Shown piece by piece: positions 1 through 8,936 of a stretch of DNA of 64,000 bases. Each line of letters begins with the position of its first letter. Position 1 is the stretch's first letter. Location: assembly GCA_965116685.1 (NCBI GenBank), contig OZ220707.1, positions 1,798,001-1,862,000 on the forward strand, read 5' to 3'. The DNA comes from Bin80 sp965116685. GTDB taxonomy: Bacteria; Bacteroidota; Rhodothermia; Rhodothermales; Bin80. Under the pieces are notes generated by a model that was not told where the DNA came from, made no database searches, and worked only from the letters and a program-made list of their open reading frames with translations. Made by a program: the position numbers and the translations under genes.

Positions 1-963
1 AGGAGCGATCATTGATGAGGTCCAGCGGGCTCCAGACCTACTCTCGTATTTGCAAGGGATCGTTGATGATGCTCCTGATGCCGGGAAGTGGATTATTACT
101 GGTTCACAAAACATTCTTTCATCCGACTCAGTCAGTCAGTCCCTTGCGGGGAGAACCGCAATTTTCAACCTGCTTCCGTTGACCTGGCGAGAAATTTCAA
201 GATTCCCTCAACATCCTCAAACCCTGGAGGAGGCCCTTTTTTTGGCTCCTATCCACGAATCTTTGATTCAGGTCTGAACCCTACCAATTGGCTGCGAGAC
301 TACGTAGGTACCTACATTGAGCGAGACGTAAGGATGATCAGCAATATTGGGAATCTTTCCAGGTTTCAGCGTTTCGTGGAACTGTGCGCCGGAAGAACCG
401 CTCAATTACTCAACCTCTCGTCGCTCGCTGGAGATTGTGGAATCTCCCAGCCAACGGCGAAGGCCTGGGTCCGTGTACTTGAAGCGAGTTTCATCGCCTT
501 TCCTCTGAAGGGCTTTCACGCAAACCTGCGCAAAAGACTGGTGAGAATGCCCAAAATACATTTTTATGATACGGGGCTGGTTTGTTGGCTGCTGGGGATT
601 CGCTCACCCGAGCAACTGCGCACCCACCCCCTTCGCGGCGCGATCTTTGAAAGCTGGATGGTTTCGGAATTTGTCAAGCATCAAACAAATCGCGGAAAAA
701 CAACCAGAGCGCTGTCCTTTTATCGGGACCAGAATGGTGCAGAAGTAGATCTCATCATTGAAACTCCTTCTCATCTTCAACTGATCGAAGCGAAATCAAC
801 GGCAACGACCTCTTCAAATCTATTGACGAACCTCAGTCGGGTTCGGCGGCATTTTAACGAAACCCCATTCGAGTGCTCTGCAACGGTGATCTATGGAGGT
901 GATGAGCCGCAGCACAGAAAAGACGCTGACATCATCCCCTGGCGAGACATGATACCCGAATAA
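1..963 (+). pseudogene. AAA-type ATPase with C-terminal DUF4143 domain, 5' truncated by window edge and frameshifted
   Basis: The first reading frame (from base 2) shows a Walker B-like IIDEVQRAPDLLSYL and a sensor-like WIITGSQN, typical of the ATPases that carry DUF4143. That frame stops at 277. The following frame carries the rest of the family signature: GSYPRIFDSGLNP, DYVGTYIERDVR, LNLSSLAGDCGISQPTAKAW, IHFYDTGLVCWLLGI and the restriction-nuclease-like GAEVDLIIE near the C-terminus. The two halves join at a run of seven T (237-243), so one base has been gained or lost there, by mutation or sequencing error. The start lies before the window. Members are often linked to toxin-like or mobile regions, but their role is poorly defined. 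Confidence 0.8.
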
Positions 964-964
964 A

Positions 965-988
965 TTGAAGCGAGGTACTGGGCTTCAA
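965..988. terminator. Inverted repeat between convergent genes, possible terminator
   Basis: TTGAAGC (965-971) and GCTTCAA (982-988) form a perfect 7-bp stem with a 10-nt loop, directly after the stop of the ATPase gene. It is followed by a short CCCC/GGGG palindrome and a TTTT run (1001-1004). It lies between two convergent genes, which suits a terminator, but the T tract is offset from the first stem. Confidence 0.3.
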
Positions 989-1020
989 CTCCCCATGGGG
1001 TTTTCAGTCATGCGCAATCA

Positions 1021-2361
1021 TCACTCTGAATCATCACTCTTTTTTGAGCGTGACAACACGGATAGATTTGAAAAATTGCGTGTCAGATACATAGTGAGCG
1101 CCAAGAGCAGGAACAGACCAATGCTGCCGGCCAGAAGGGCGTAGTCCTGTAATTGCAAGAGCAGGAAGATGAACGTGTACAGAATGGCCAGGATGCCTGC
1201 CGTCAACAGACCAACGCCGCGTGAACGATAAACCGCTCCGGCATAGAATGCTGCGAGCCCGATCGTTGCGATGCCAGAAAGGATGTAGGCAGAATTGAAC
1301 GCCATGTGCTCTCCAAGCGAAAGGAGTATCAGAAAGAACAAGCAAAGATCCAATCCCACTAGTATATACTGGAATGGGTGTGCCCGCAGGCCGATCCGCA
1401 TCTCAGTCAGAAAGAACGCCAGTAAAGTCAGACCAATCAGCAAGAATCCATAACGAGTAGATCGCTGCGTTTTGCGGTATTGATCTACCGGAGGATATAG
1501 TGAAACGCCGAACACAGAAGAGTCCATCAACGAGTCTTCGCTCTCCCCACGCCATGACTGCCCGAATGCCCGGTTTAAATCCAAAACCTGCCAACTGGCA
1601 GAAAAGCCCTCTTCTGTGATTGTTCGTTCATCAGGAAGGAAGGCACCCCGGAAGCTGGGCGAGGGCCAAGAGGAAGAAAGGTCAATCTGGGTCGTTTTGC
1701 CTACGGGAATGAACATCAGTTCATCGTTCCCATCAAGTCCAAGATTGAAGCTGAACTCGCTGGGCTCATTCGCCACCACCGGAGTACTGACTCCTGCTGG
1801 TGCCAGTACGTTTGCTTCCTGCATCCCTGACGCGAAGGTCAGAGGTGTGTCAGACCAGTTGATGAGGATCTCGTCCTTAACTCCCCGCATATCTGTGATC
1901 CCAAGCGCAATAAAGGCCTCCTGCCACCGAATATCCTCTTCGTTAATCGACCATCGACTAAAGTCCCCTTCCGGGAAGCTTCCGCTGATCGTAAGGTCTG
2001 CAGAATAAAGGATCGTCTGGTAGATGCCCCTGTATCGGATTTCCGGTTCGACGGTGCCGGTGATCGTGAGCGTGTTTGGGAGAAAAAATGCATGGCGCAC
2101 GGTTGTAGGAGCTTCCCCGGACGTGCCACTGATATATTCGGAGCTGGAGTAGGGGACGACCATCACGGGCCCCAGAAGTGTCTGTTTTCCACTCCATTCG
2201 TTCCCTATATTCAACAGAGTCTCATCGCGCAACTCACTGCGATCGTGTATCAGTTCCCCAACGATTGCGAGGGGGATTATCAGGACCAATGTGATTAGAG
2301 CGATAGCGGCCAGGCGCAGCTCAATGGATTTGCCTAGGCGTTCAAGGACTTCGTGTGCCAT
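1021..2361 (-). CDS. creD: Cell envelope integrity protein CreD (inner membrane)
   Basis: 446 residues, the usual CreD length. There is one N-terminal transmembrane helix (about residues 18-35), a large periplasmic part containing the family-typical KQTLLGPVMVVPY and a later RAFGQSW, then a block of about five hydrophobic helices from residue 300 to the C-terminus. CreD in enterobacteria is under the CreBC two-component system and affects envelope integrity and colicin tolerance; its biochemical function is unknown. It starts 7 bases after gcvP ends on the same strand, so the two may be cotranscribed, although their functions are unrelated. Confidence 0.9.
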   Translation of the reverse strand: MAHEVLERLGKSIELRLAAIALITLVLIIPLAIVGELIHDRSELRDETLLNIGNEWSGKQTLLGPVMVVPYSSSEYISGTSGEAPTTVRHAFFLPNTLTITGTVEPEIRYRGIYQTILYSADLTISGSFPEGDFSRWSINEEDIRWQEAFIALGITDMRGVKDEILINWSDTPLTFASGMQEANVLAPAGVSTPVVANEPSEFSFNLGLDGNDELMFIPVGKTTQIDLSSSWPSPSFRGAFLPDERTITEEGFSASWQVLDLNRAFGQSWRGESEDSLMDSSVFGVSLYPPVDQYRKTQRSTRYGFLLIGLTLLAFFLTEMRIGLRAHPFQYILVGLDLCLFFLILLSLGEHMAFNSAYILSGIATIGLAAFYAGAVYRSRGVGLLTAGILAILYTFIFLLLQLQDYALLAGSIGLFLLLALTMYLTRNFSNLSVLSRSKKSDDSE

Positions 2362-2368
2362 GGATTTA

Positions 2369-5218
2369 TCAGGATTGATATTCTTCTATCGGGGGACAAG
2401 AGCAAACTAAATTCCGGTCACCATAAGCCTCGTCAATTCTGCGGACTGTGGGCCAAAACTTGTGATCCCTGGTCCAAGGTGCAGGGAATGCTGCTTGCGT
2501 TCTAGTATAAGGGAGATCGTATTCATCCGAACATACCAATGCTGTAGTATGCGGTGCTTGTTTTAAAATGTTACGTTTTTTGTCCTGGACTCCTTTTTCA
2601 ATTTCTGCTATTTCCGCGCGGATTGCAATCATTGCCTCACAAAAACGATCAAGTTCTGCCTTGGATTCGCTTTCGGTAGGCTCGATCATCATGGTGCCTG
2701 CAACGGGCCAGGACATCGTAGGTGCATGGTAACCATAATCCATCAGGCGTTTCGCAATATCAACTGCATCAATGCCGGCTGTACGTTTGAGTGGTCGCAC
2801 ATCAAGGATGAATTCATGGGCTACATGCCCATTACTGCCGCGAAACAGGACCTCATAGTGTTCGGATAAACGGTGAGCCAGATAGTTGGCATTCAGGATT
2901 GCAACTTCCGAGGCGCGCCGGAGTCCATTGGGACCAAGAAGTGCGATATAGGCCCAACTGATCAGAAGGATACTTGCACTCCCGTATGGAGCTGCTGCAA
3001 CGGGACCGATTGCCTGATCTCCGCCTGTTGGAATGAGGGGATGTCCTGGTAGAAAAGGTGCAAGATGATCTGCAACGCAAATGGGGCCCACGCCCGGCCC
3101 GCCGCCGCCATGTGGGATGGCAAAGGTTTTATGCAGATTCAAATGACACACATCGGCTCCAAAATCTCCAGGCTTACACAGACCTACCTGGGCGTTCATA
3201 TTGGCACCATCCATATACACCTGCCCACCGTGGACATGCACTACGTCACAAATTTCACGGATCTGCTCTTCGAACACCCCATACGTTGTTGGATACGTGA
3301 TCATGAGCGCCGCCAAATGGTCACGGTGCTGTGAAAGCTTTTTTTTCAGGTCTTCGAAATCAATATCCCCACTTTTTAGTGTCTTCACGACCACGACTTT
3401 CATTCCCGCCATAACAGCACTAGCGGGGTTTGTACCATGGGCAGAGTCGGGGACAAGACATACATTTCGGTGTGCCTCTCCTTTACTGGTTAGATAGGCC
3501 TGAATGACCAAGAGTCCTGCATACTCACCGCTCGCGCCTGAATTTGGTTGCAACGATACCGCTGAAAACCCCGTCAACTCGCCCAACCATTTCTCGAGAT
3601 CCGAAAAGATTTCCTGGTAGCCACTAGCCTGATCGAGGGGGATAAATGGATGTAGGCCATTGTAGTCCACCCAGCTTACCGCAGCCAACTGCACGGCCGC
3701 ATTCAGCTTCATTGTACAGGAGCCGAGGGGGATCATGCTCGTTGTCAGGGACAAGTCCCGCGATGCAAGACGGTGAAGGTAGCGCATCAACTCTGTTTCA
3801 GAGCGGTACTGACTGAAGATGGGATGAGTGAAGTAAGGGGTTACACGGGGCAGGATGCCTTGATAGGATGCCGGCACGGAGCCAACCAGTTCTCCAGCGT
3901 TGGACCTGCCCGCAATAAACAGGGAAAGCAGTGTGTTGACGTGTGCTTCTGTCGTGGTTTCGTTTAGCGAGATACAGACACTGCCATCGCGCAAATATCG
4001 GAGGTTGACCCCTTGGGCTTCTGCTTTCTTTTGAAGATGGTCCGGTGGATTCTCAATGCAGATCGTATCAAAAAAGTCCTGATGTCGTAGACGGTAGCCA
4101 TTTTTTTGCAATCCTTTTGCGAGAGCAAGCGTCCACATATGGACACTCTGGGCAATGTTTCTGATTCCCTCTGCACCATGAAAAACGGCGTAGGCACCGG
4201 CCAGTACGGCGAGCAACACCTGTGCAGTGCAGATATTGCTTGTTGCGCGTGCTCTTTTGATGTGTTGCTCACGCATCTGCAGGGCCATGCGTAATGCCGG
4301 TTTACCGTCCATATCCACGGTAACACCAATCATGCGGCCAGGGACTTGGCGGCGGAAGGCCATTTTTGTGGAAAAGAATGCGGCATGCGGACCTCCATAC
4401 CCAAGTGGCACCCCAAACCGCTGAGAGTTACCAACCACTGCATCGGCCCCAAATTGTCCGGGTGCACGAAGTAAGGCCAAGCTAAGTAGATCTGCAGCCA
4501 CCGCCACATGTGCACCTGCCTGATGGGCTTCTTTGCAGATCTCTTCATAGTCATCAATCACTCCATCCGAACCCGGGTATTGAACCAGGGCCCCAAACAC
4601 ATCAGGAGTAAACTCAAAAGATGTATGATCGGTAACGACTAAGTCAATCCCCAAAGGAATGGATCTTGCCTTCACCACACTGATCGTTTGGGGATGGCAG
4701 TTGGTGGAGACGAGAAACTTGTTGCGTCTGCGCGCAAGCCGAAAGAACATCATCATGGCTTCTGCCGCTGCCGTTGCTTCGTCCAGTAAAGAGGCATTGG
4801 CAATCTCCATACCGGTAAGATCAATTACAGCCGTCTGAAAGTTTAGAAGCGCTTCCAGACGTCCCTGAGAAATTTCGGCTTGGTAGGGGGTATACTGCGT
4901 GTACCAGGATGGATTTTCCAGAACCGAGCGCAAGATTGCCCGTGGGGTGATTGTGTCATGATACCCCATCCCGATATAGGATCGAAAGATCTTATTTCGG
5001 CGTCCGATTGTTCTTAAATCGGAAATCACAACATGCTCTGGACGAGCCTCGGGCACCTCCAGGGGGCGGTTGTCCAGAATTGATTCGGGGATCGTTTCTT
5101 GAATCAACTCATCCAGTGAACCAAGACCAATCGTTTCCACCATGTCCTGAACATCTGTCTTTGATGGGCCGATATGGCGGGCCGCAAAACGATTTGCATG
5201 CGGTAAATGTGTCCCCAT
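2369..5218 (-). CDS. gcvP: Glycine dehydrogenase (aminomethyl-transferring), P protein of the glycine cleavage system
   Basis: 949 residues, the full single-chain form. The enzyme is PLP-dependent: it decarboxylates glycine and passes the aminomethyl group to the lipoyl arm of GcvH. Visible landmarks are FAARHIGPS at the N-terminus, the glycine-rich VPLGYGGPHAAFF in the first half, MIPLGSCTMKLNA in the middle and NLHKTFAIPHGGGGPGVGP around residue 695, which holds the PLP lysine. The C-terminus is complete (LVCSCPPIEEYQ). The T, H and L partners are not in this window. The start at MGTHLPHANRF fits the family, and rnc lies 66 bases upstream on the same strand. Confidence 0.97.
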   Translation of the reverse strand: MGTHLPHANRFAARHIGPSKTDVQDMVETIGLGSLDELIQETIPESILDNRPLEVPEARPEHVVISDLRTIGRRNKIFRSYIGMGYHDTITPRAILRSVLENPSWYTQYTPYQAEISQGRLEALLNFQTAVIDLTGMEIANASLLDEATAAAEAMMMFFRLARRRNKFLVSTNCHPQTISVVKARSIPLGIDLVVTDHTSFEFTPDVFGALVQYPGSDGVIDDYEEICKEAHQAGAHVAVAADLLSLALLRAPGQFGADAVVGNSQRFGVPLGYGGPHAAFFSTKMAFRRQVPGRMIGVTVDMDGKPALRMALQMREQHIKRARATSNICTAQVLLAVLAGAYAVFHGAEGIRNIAQSVHMWTLALAKGLQKNGYRLRHQDFFDTICIENPPDHLQKKAEAQGVNLRYLRDGSVCISLNETTTEAHVNTLLSLFIAGRSNAGELVGSVPASYQGILPRVTPYFTHPIFSQYRSETELMRYLHRLASRDLSLTTSMIPLGSCTMKLNAAVQLAAVSWVDYNGLHPFIPLDQASGYQEIFSDLEKWLGELTGFSAVSLQPNSGASGEYAGLLVIQAYLTSKGEAHRNVCLVPDSAHGTNPASAVMAGMKVVVVKTLKSGDIDFEDLKKKLSQHRDHLAALMITYPTTYGVFEEQIREICDVVHVHGGQVYMDGANMNAQVGLCKPGDFGADVCHLNLHKTFAIPHGGGGPGVGPICVADHLAPFLPGHPLIPTGGDQAIGPVAAAPYGSASILLISWAYIALLGPNGLRRASEVAILNANYLAHRLSEHYEVLFRGSNGHVAHEFILDVRPLKRTAGIDAVDIAKRLMDYGYHAPTMSWPVAGTMMIEPTESESKAELDRFCEAMIAIRAEIAEIEKGVQDKKRNILKQAPHTTALVCSDEYDLPYTRTQAAFPAPWTRDHKFWPTVRRIDEAYGDRNLVCSCPPIEEYQS

Positions 5219-5284
5219 TACTAATCAGTTATGTGTTGTGAGATAAATCGATTGTGAATTTTCCAGAGATCCAATAAGGATAGG

Positions 5285-6043
5285 TTAGTGTCCAGAGGAG
5301 AGGGCCTTCAACGCTTGATGAGCCGCCTGTTGTTCAGCTTTCTTTTTACTGGTTGCCTGCCCTCTTCCGAGATGGTCTCCGTTGACATGAACATGAATAG
5401 TGAAGATGCGATCATGTGGAGGACCACTTGTGTTCGTAACAAGATATTCTGGCTGCGGCCAGCCCCTTGACTGTACAAATTCCTGAAGTCTGCTTTTATA
5501 GTTGTCATCTTTAGTAACGAGTTCCTGCAAATCCACTCGCTCCAGGATGTGCTGATGAATAAAACTTCGGGAATTGGTTATACCACTATCAAGATGAATT
5601 GCACCAATTATGGACTCCAGGCAGTCGGCCAGAACGGAATCGTTTTCGCGCCCTCCCTGGGATTCCACATGGGGGTTGAATTCAACAAATTCACCTAATC
5701 CAAGATCACGAGCTGTCTTCGCACAGGCGCCTCCGCTTACCAGTTTGGATCGCATATCCGTCAGGAACCCTTCCATTTCTCCGGGAAACCTGTTGTAGAG
5801 ATACTCTGCAACGACTGCCCCTAGGATTGCATCCCCCAGAAACTCTAATCGTTCATAGGATTGGAGCGGCCTATATGCCTGATTACGCTCGACAGAGGGA
5901 TGTCGCAGTGCCTTTTCGAACAGAGAGAAGTTGTAGATACGGATCCCGAGGATTGCTTCGAGCTTCATCCAGCGGGAATGCTTTCTGCGCTGAAAGACGC
6001 GCCGAAGTGTTCGAATAAACTGTGCGATCATGCAACTACACAC
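5285..6043 (-). CDS. rnc: Ribonuclease III
   Basis: 252 residues. The RNase III domain carries the signature ERLEFLGDAILG around residues 64-75 with its acidic metal ligands, and a second acidic site VLADCLESIIGAI. A double-stranded RNA-binding domain follows, ending in GQATSKKKAEQQAAHQAL. It cleaves double-stranded RNA in rRNA and mRNA processing. The N-terminal 25 residues before KLEAILGIRI are basic; an internal ATG at residue 5 is an equally possible start. It lies upstream of gcvP on the same strand and is divergent from the PspB-like pair, with 56 bases between starts. Confidence 0.95.
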   Translation of the reverse strand: MCSCMIAQFIRTLRRVFQRRKHSRWMKLEAILGIRIYNFSLFEKALRHPSVERNQAYRPLQSYERLEFLGDAILGAVVAEYLYNRFPGEMEGFLTDMRSKLVSGGACAKTARDLGLGEFVEFNPHVESQGGRENDSVLADCLESIIGAIHLDSGITNSRSFIHQHILERVDLQELVTKDDNYKSRLQEFVQSRGWPQPEYLVTNTSGPPHDRIFTIHVHVNGDHLGRGQATSKKKAEQQAAHQALKALSSGH

Positions 6044-6099
6044 TTAAAATAGAGTATCCTTGACGGTCTCTGTCCCTGAAAATAGTTTTTCCGTAAATC

Positions 6100-6387
6100 A
6101 TGATTTGGGTAACCGTTCCGATCATAGCAATTCTAGCTTCTTTTTCTTATGCAGCATTCGAAAAATGGATAAAATACAAGAAGGCACGAATGGACGCGCC
6201 GCTCGCAGATGATTATGTCGCACGGTTAAATGAAACGGAAGATGCACTTGAAGCGGCACATCGGCGCATCGAAAACCTGGAATCAATTGTAGTCTCTCGA
6301 TTGCTTGAAGATCCTTCCAAAAAGGAAACCGTGGATCTGGAAGCCTCCGAGATGATCGCACAAAGTGCCAAGGTAAATCAGGTATGA
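6100..6387 (+). CDS. Small membrane protein resembling phage-shock protein B
   Basis: 95 residues: an N-terminal transmembrane helix (about 3-20), a short basic stretch KWIKYKKAR, then a coiled-coil region ending in RRIENLESIVVSRL. This layout, and the sequence around the coiled coil, resemble PspB, an inner-membrane regulator of the envelope stress response. The resemblance is in architecture and a short motif only, so the assignment is tentative. Its stop overlaps the start of the next gene as ATGA (6384-6387), indicating translational coupling to a second protein of the same design. Confidence 0.6.
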   Translation: MIWVTVPIIAILASFSYAAFEKWIKYKKARMDAPLADDYVARLNETEDALEAAHRRIENLESIVVSRLLEDPSKKETVDLEASEMIAQSAKVNQV

Positions 6388-6595
6388 TTATTCCGCTCAT
6401 TTCAGGCGCATTCGTCGTAATTGCACTCGTAGGATTGGTCGTACTTTGGGCCTATCTGGACGGAACAGTCAGACATGGTGCAAGGCTGCATTAGAAGAGT
6501 TAACCTCCCGTCTTGAGGCGACAGAAAATCAGGTGAGCGTACTCAGGCGCAGAATTGAGGACTTGGAAACTATTGCAGCCAGCGAAGAAGCTTAA
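6384..6595 (+). pseudogene. Second PspB-like small membrane protein, frameshifted
   Basis: It begins within the previous stop codon (ATGA) and encodes a transmembrane helix (about residues 2-25, ending VLWAYLDGTV), then hits TAG at 6492-6494. In another frame from 6488 the missing half continues as ALEELTSRLEATEN and RRRIEDLETIAASEEA to TAA at 6593-6595, matching the coiled coil of its upstream neighbour. One base lost near 6480-6490 explains this. The pair looks like a tandem duplication whose second copy is now broken or mis-sequenced. Confidence 0.6.
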
Positions 6596-6824
6596 TCAGA
6601 AAAGCAACGATCACAGTGGTTGGTTCCTGTTTTTGAACTGGTATGTCCTCAGATCAAATTGCTTCCCCGGTGAGATTTAATTTGCCCATCTGAGCAGATT
6701 TTTTTCAGAACTTAGGTTTACGTTTTGCGGTTTTCGTTCGTATGAGCTTGTTTTGTGGCAGTTCCGCAGAATCAATTTCAAGATTCCATCAGTCGTTTTC
6801 GCAGGAAATTGAGTTGAATAGACC

Positions 6825-7343
6825 TCAAGTACGTGAGCTTTGACTTCCCTTGATTGCCTTCGCAAGGTCAAGTAGCAGTGCAATAAATATTTCTTCCTTT
6901 TCATCCTCCAATAGAACCGAAATTGTCCATCCCTCCCAACTCTTATCTTCATTTCCTCTCCCGATCAGTTCTGCGGCGTATTTTTTAGCAAGTAACACAG
7001 GGATTCCTTGGCGCGGATCGGTTTCAACAACCTGTGTTTGGTCGGCCCTGTTGGCTCGTAACAGGTATTTTCCGTTGCAATAATGCAAATGTGCATAACC
7101 AGCAGAGCGAATCATCTTGTCAGCAACTGTAGATGTACCCAGGCGGTTAACCAACTCTTTTTTCATTTGACCGTGAACATATGCTTCACGCTCTTCTTCA
7201 AGTCCTCGAGGCATGCGCGGCGTGTTCTGAGATACTGGAGTTTGGCCAGGCACTAGCATGTATGGAGAATGAAACAGGAGTTCCGCCAATTGCTGGTTGG
7301 AATGATTCAGATAAGCACGTTTCGAGTCAGGTATCTCGCCCAT
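6825..7343 (-). CDS. Hypothetical protein
   Basis: 172 residues, not recognised. The composition is that of a soluble mixed alpha/beta protein, with no signal peptide or membrane segment. The middle part (residues about 75-125) has alternating hydrophobic strands, as in YAHLHYCNGKYLLRAN, and the C-terminus is helical (EEIFIALLLDLAKAI). It stands alone between a 230-base gap on one side and a 317-base gap on the other. No function can be assigned. Confidence 0.5.
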   Translation of the reverse strand: MGEIPDSKRAYLNHSNQQLAELLFHSPYMLVPGQTPVSQNTPRMPRGLEEEREAYVHGQMKKELVNRLGTSTVADKMIRSAGYAHLHYCNGKYLLRANRADQTQVVETDPRQGIPVLLAKKYAAELIGRGNEDKSWEGWTISVLLEDEKEEIFIALLLDLAKAIKGSQSSRT

Positions 7344-7660
7344 TGAAAGATTAAATTGGGGGCTTTGGGTAGGGGTGTACTGATATGCTTACTGCGAGAT
7401 ATTGGGGTTCAGTTCACACTAACATAGGCGTCATTATCAAGTAGTAACATCCTGATATAATGGAAATGGACGCTCTCGTATAAAATGTCCAACTCCCGAG
7501 AGCGATTTAAACCTCGCTAAAAACCGTCGTGGTTGCGACAAAATCTGCCCTTACAAGACCCGCAGGGAATTCTTTATAGAAGATTGTAGTACTTTCGGAT
7601 AGGCACTATGTGTTTCCTGCCGAAATAGAATGTCTCGCCCAGACTCATCCCCGAACTCGT
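7344..7660. other. Intergenic region with one inverted repeat
   Basis: No convincing gene is seen. CGCTCTCG (7471-7478) and CGAGAGCG (7497-7504) form a perfect 8-bp stem with an 18-base AT-rich loop. The repeat could be a protein-binding site or a weak stem-loop; there is no T tract beside it. Confidence 0.35.
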
Positions 7661-8794
7661 TCATTCATCATCGGAGTAGGTGACCCGATAAATCGCGTTT
7701 GCCTTATCGTCACTGATGAGAATGGATCCATCAGGGAGCGTTTCAATATCTACGGGCCGTCCCCAGTCGTCTTGACCGTCCAGCCAACCCTCAGCGAAAA
7801 CCTCCTGCCCCGTAGCCAACCCCGCTTCATCAAAGTGAACCAGCTTGATACGATAACCTATTTTCTCCCTGCGATTCCATGACCCATGCTCCGCAATGAA
7901 TGCCTGATTCTGATACTCTTCTGGAAACATCGTGCCCGTATAGAACTCAATCCCCAGAGGCGCCACATGGGGGCCGAGCAAAATCGCGGGAGGGGTAAAC
8001 TCATCTGCAGTACGCCCCTCTCCAAATTCGGGATCCGGCGTATCCCCCTGGTGATAGTACGGATACCCAAAATGCAGCCCTGGTTCCGGCGCATGGTTGA
8101 GTTCACAGGAAGGCAGGTTATCTGTAATGGCAGGATCGGCACTGATATTGTCACTTCCGTTATCGGTAATCCATAGCTCACCTGTGAGTGGATGCCAGTC
8201 GAAGCCAACCGAATTACGGATGCCGCGCGCATAGACTTCACGGTCTGATCCATCTGCATTCATGCGCAGGACCGTGGCATAAGGGTCTGGTTCTTCACAA
8301 ACATTGCAAGGAGCCCCTACCGGTACGTACAGCTTTCCGTCTGGGCCAAACGCAATAAATTTCCACCCATGGTGTCGGTCGGTTGGCAGATCGTCTACGA
8401 CGACAACCGGCTCAGGAGGATCCTGAAGCTGTGCGTCAATATCATCATATCGCAGGATGCGGCTGACCGCAGCAACGTAAAGCGATCCGTCTTGATATGC
8501 CAATCCTGTGGGTAACTCAAGATCTTCGGCAATTAGAAACAACCCCTCTGCATTCATGTCGCCATCGGAGTCCACAACTGCATGGACGGTACCATTTTGA
8601 CGCGAACCAACATACAGAACCCCATTTGGGGATAGTGCCATCTGTCTAGCATTCGGTACGCTATCCGCGTATACCTCAATGGTAAACCCTTCCGGCAAGG
8701 TAATTTTTTCCAGTGGAATATGATCATCTGACCAATAAAGATGCGTGGCAGCAAGCAATAAGACGGTGATCATCAATAATGAAATCCTGCGCAT
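7661..8794 (-). CDS. PQQ-type sugar/sorbosone dehydrogenase-like beta-propeller protein, exported
   Basis: 377 residues with an N-terminal signal or anchor helix (RRISLLMITVLLLAATHLYW). The rest follows the soluble glucose/L-sorbosone dehydrogenase fold: LPEGFTIEVYAD, LSPNGVLYVGSR, DDLPTDRHHGWKFIAFGPD, RNSVGFDWHPLTGELWITDN, IAEHGSWNRREKIGYR and PDGSILISDD. The conserved histidines and glycines match the quinoprotein family, which oxidises sugars in the periplasm using PQQ. The real substrate cannot be told from sequence, and some members are annotated only as PQQ-dependent sugar dehydrogenase. It is a monocistronic gene, divergent from the nuclease-helicase gene. Confidence 0.85.
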   Translation of the reverse strand: MRRISLLMITVLLLAATHLYWSDDHIPLEKITLPEGFTIEVYADSVPNARQMALSPNGVLYVGSRQNGTVHAVVDSDGDMNAEGLFLIAEDLELPTGLAYQDGSLYVAAVSRILRYDDIDAQLQDPPEPVVVVDDLPTDRHHGWKFIAFGPDGKLYVPVGAPCNVCEEPDPYATVLRMNADGSDREVYARGIRNSVGFDWHPLTGELWITDNGSDNISADPAITDNLPSCELNHAPEPGLHFGYPYYHQGDTPDPEFGEGRTADEFTPPAILLGPHVAPLGIEFYTGTMFPEEYQNQAFIAEHGSWNRREKIGYRIKLVHFDEAGLATGQEVFAEGWLDGQDDWGRPVDIETLPDGSILISDDKANAIYRVTYSDDE

Positions 8795-8936
8795 GAGACA
8801 AGAAAAATGGTTAATGGTTAACGAGAGGCAGACATTTGTGCAAACGAACTACTATCAAATACGTTTTTGATTGAATAGATCTCGACAAATTAAGCAGACA
8901 GTACTAACTTTGCAACATGGCCATTCGATCGAATTC

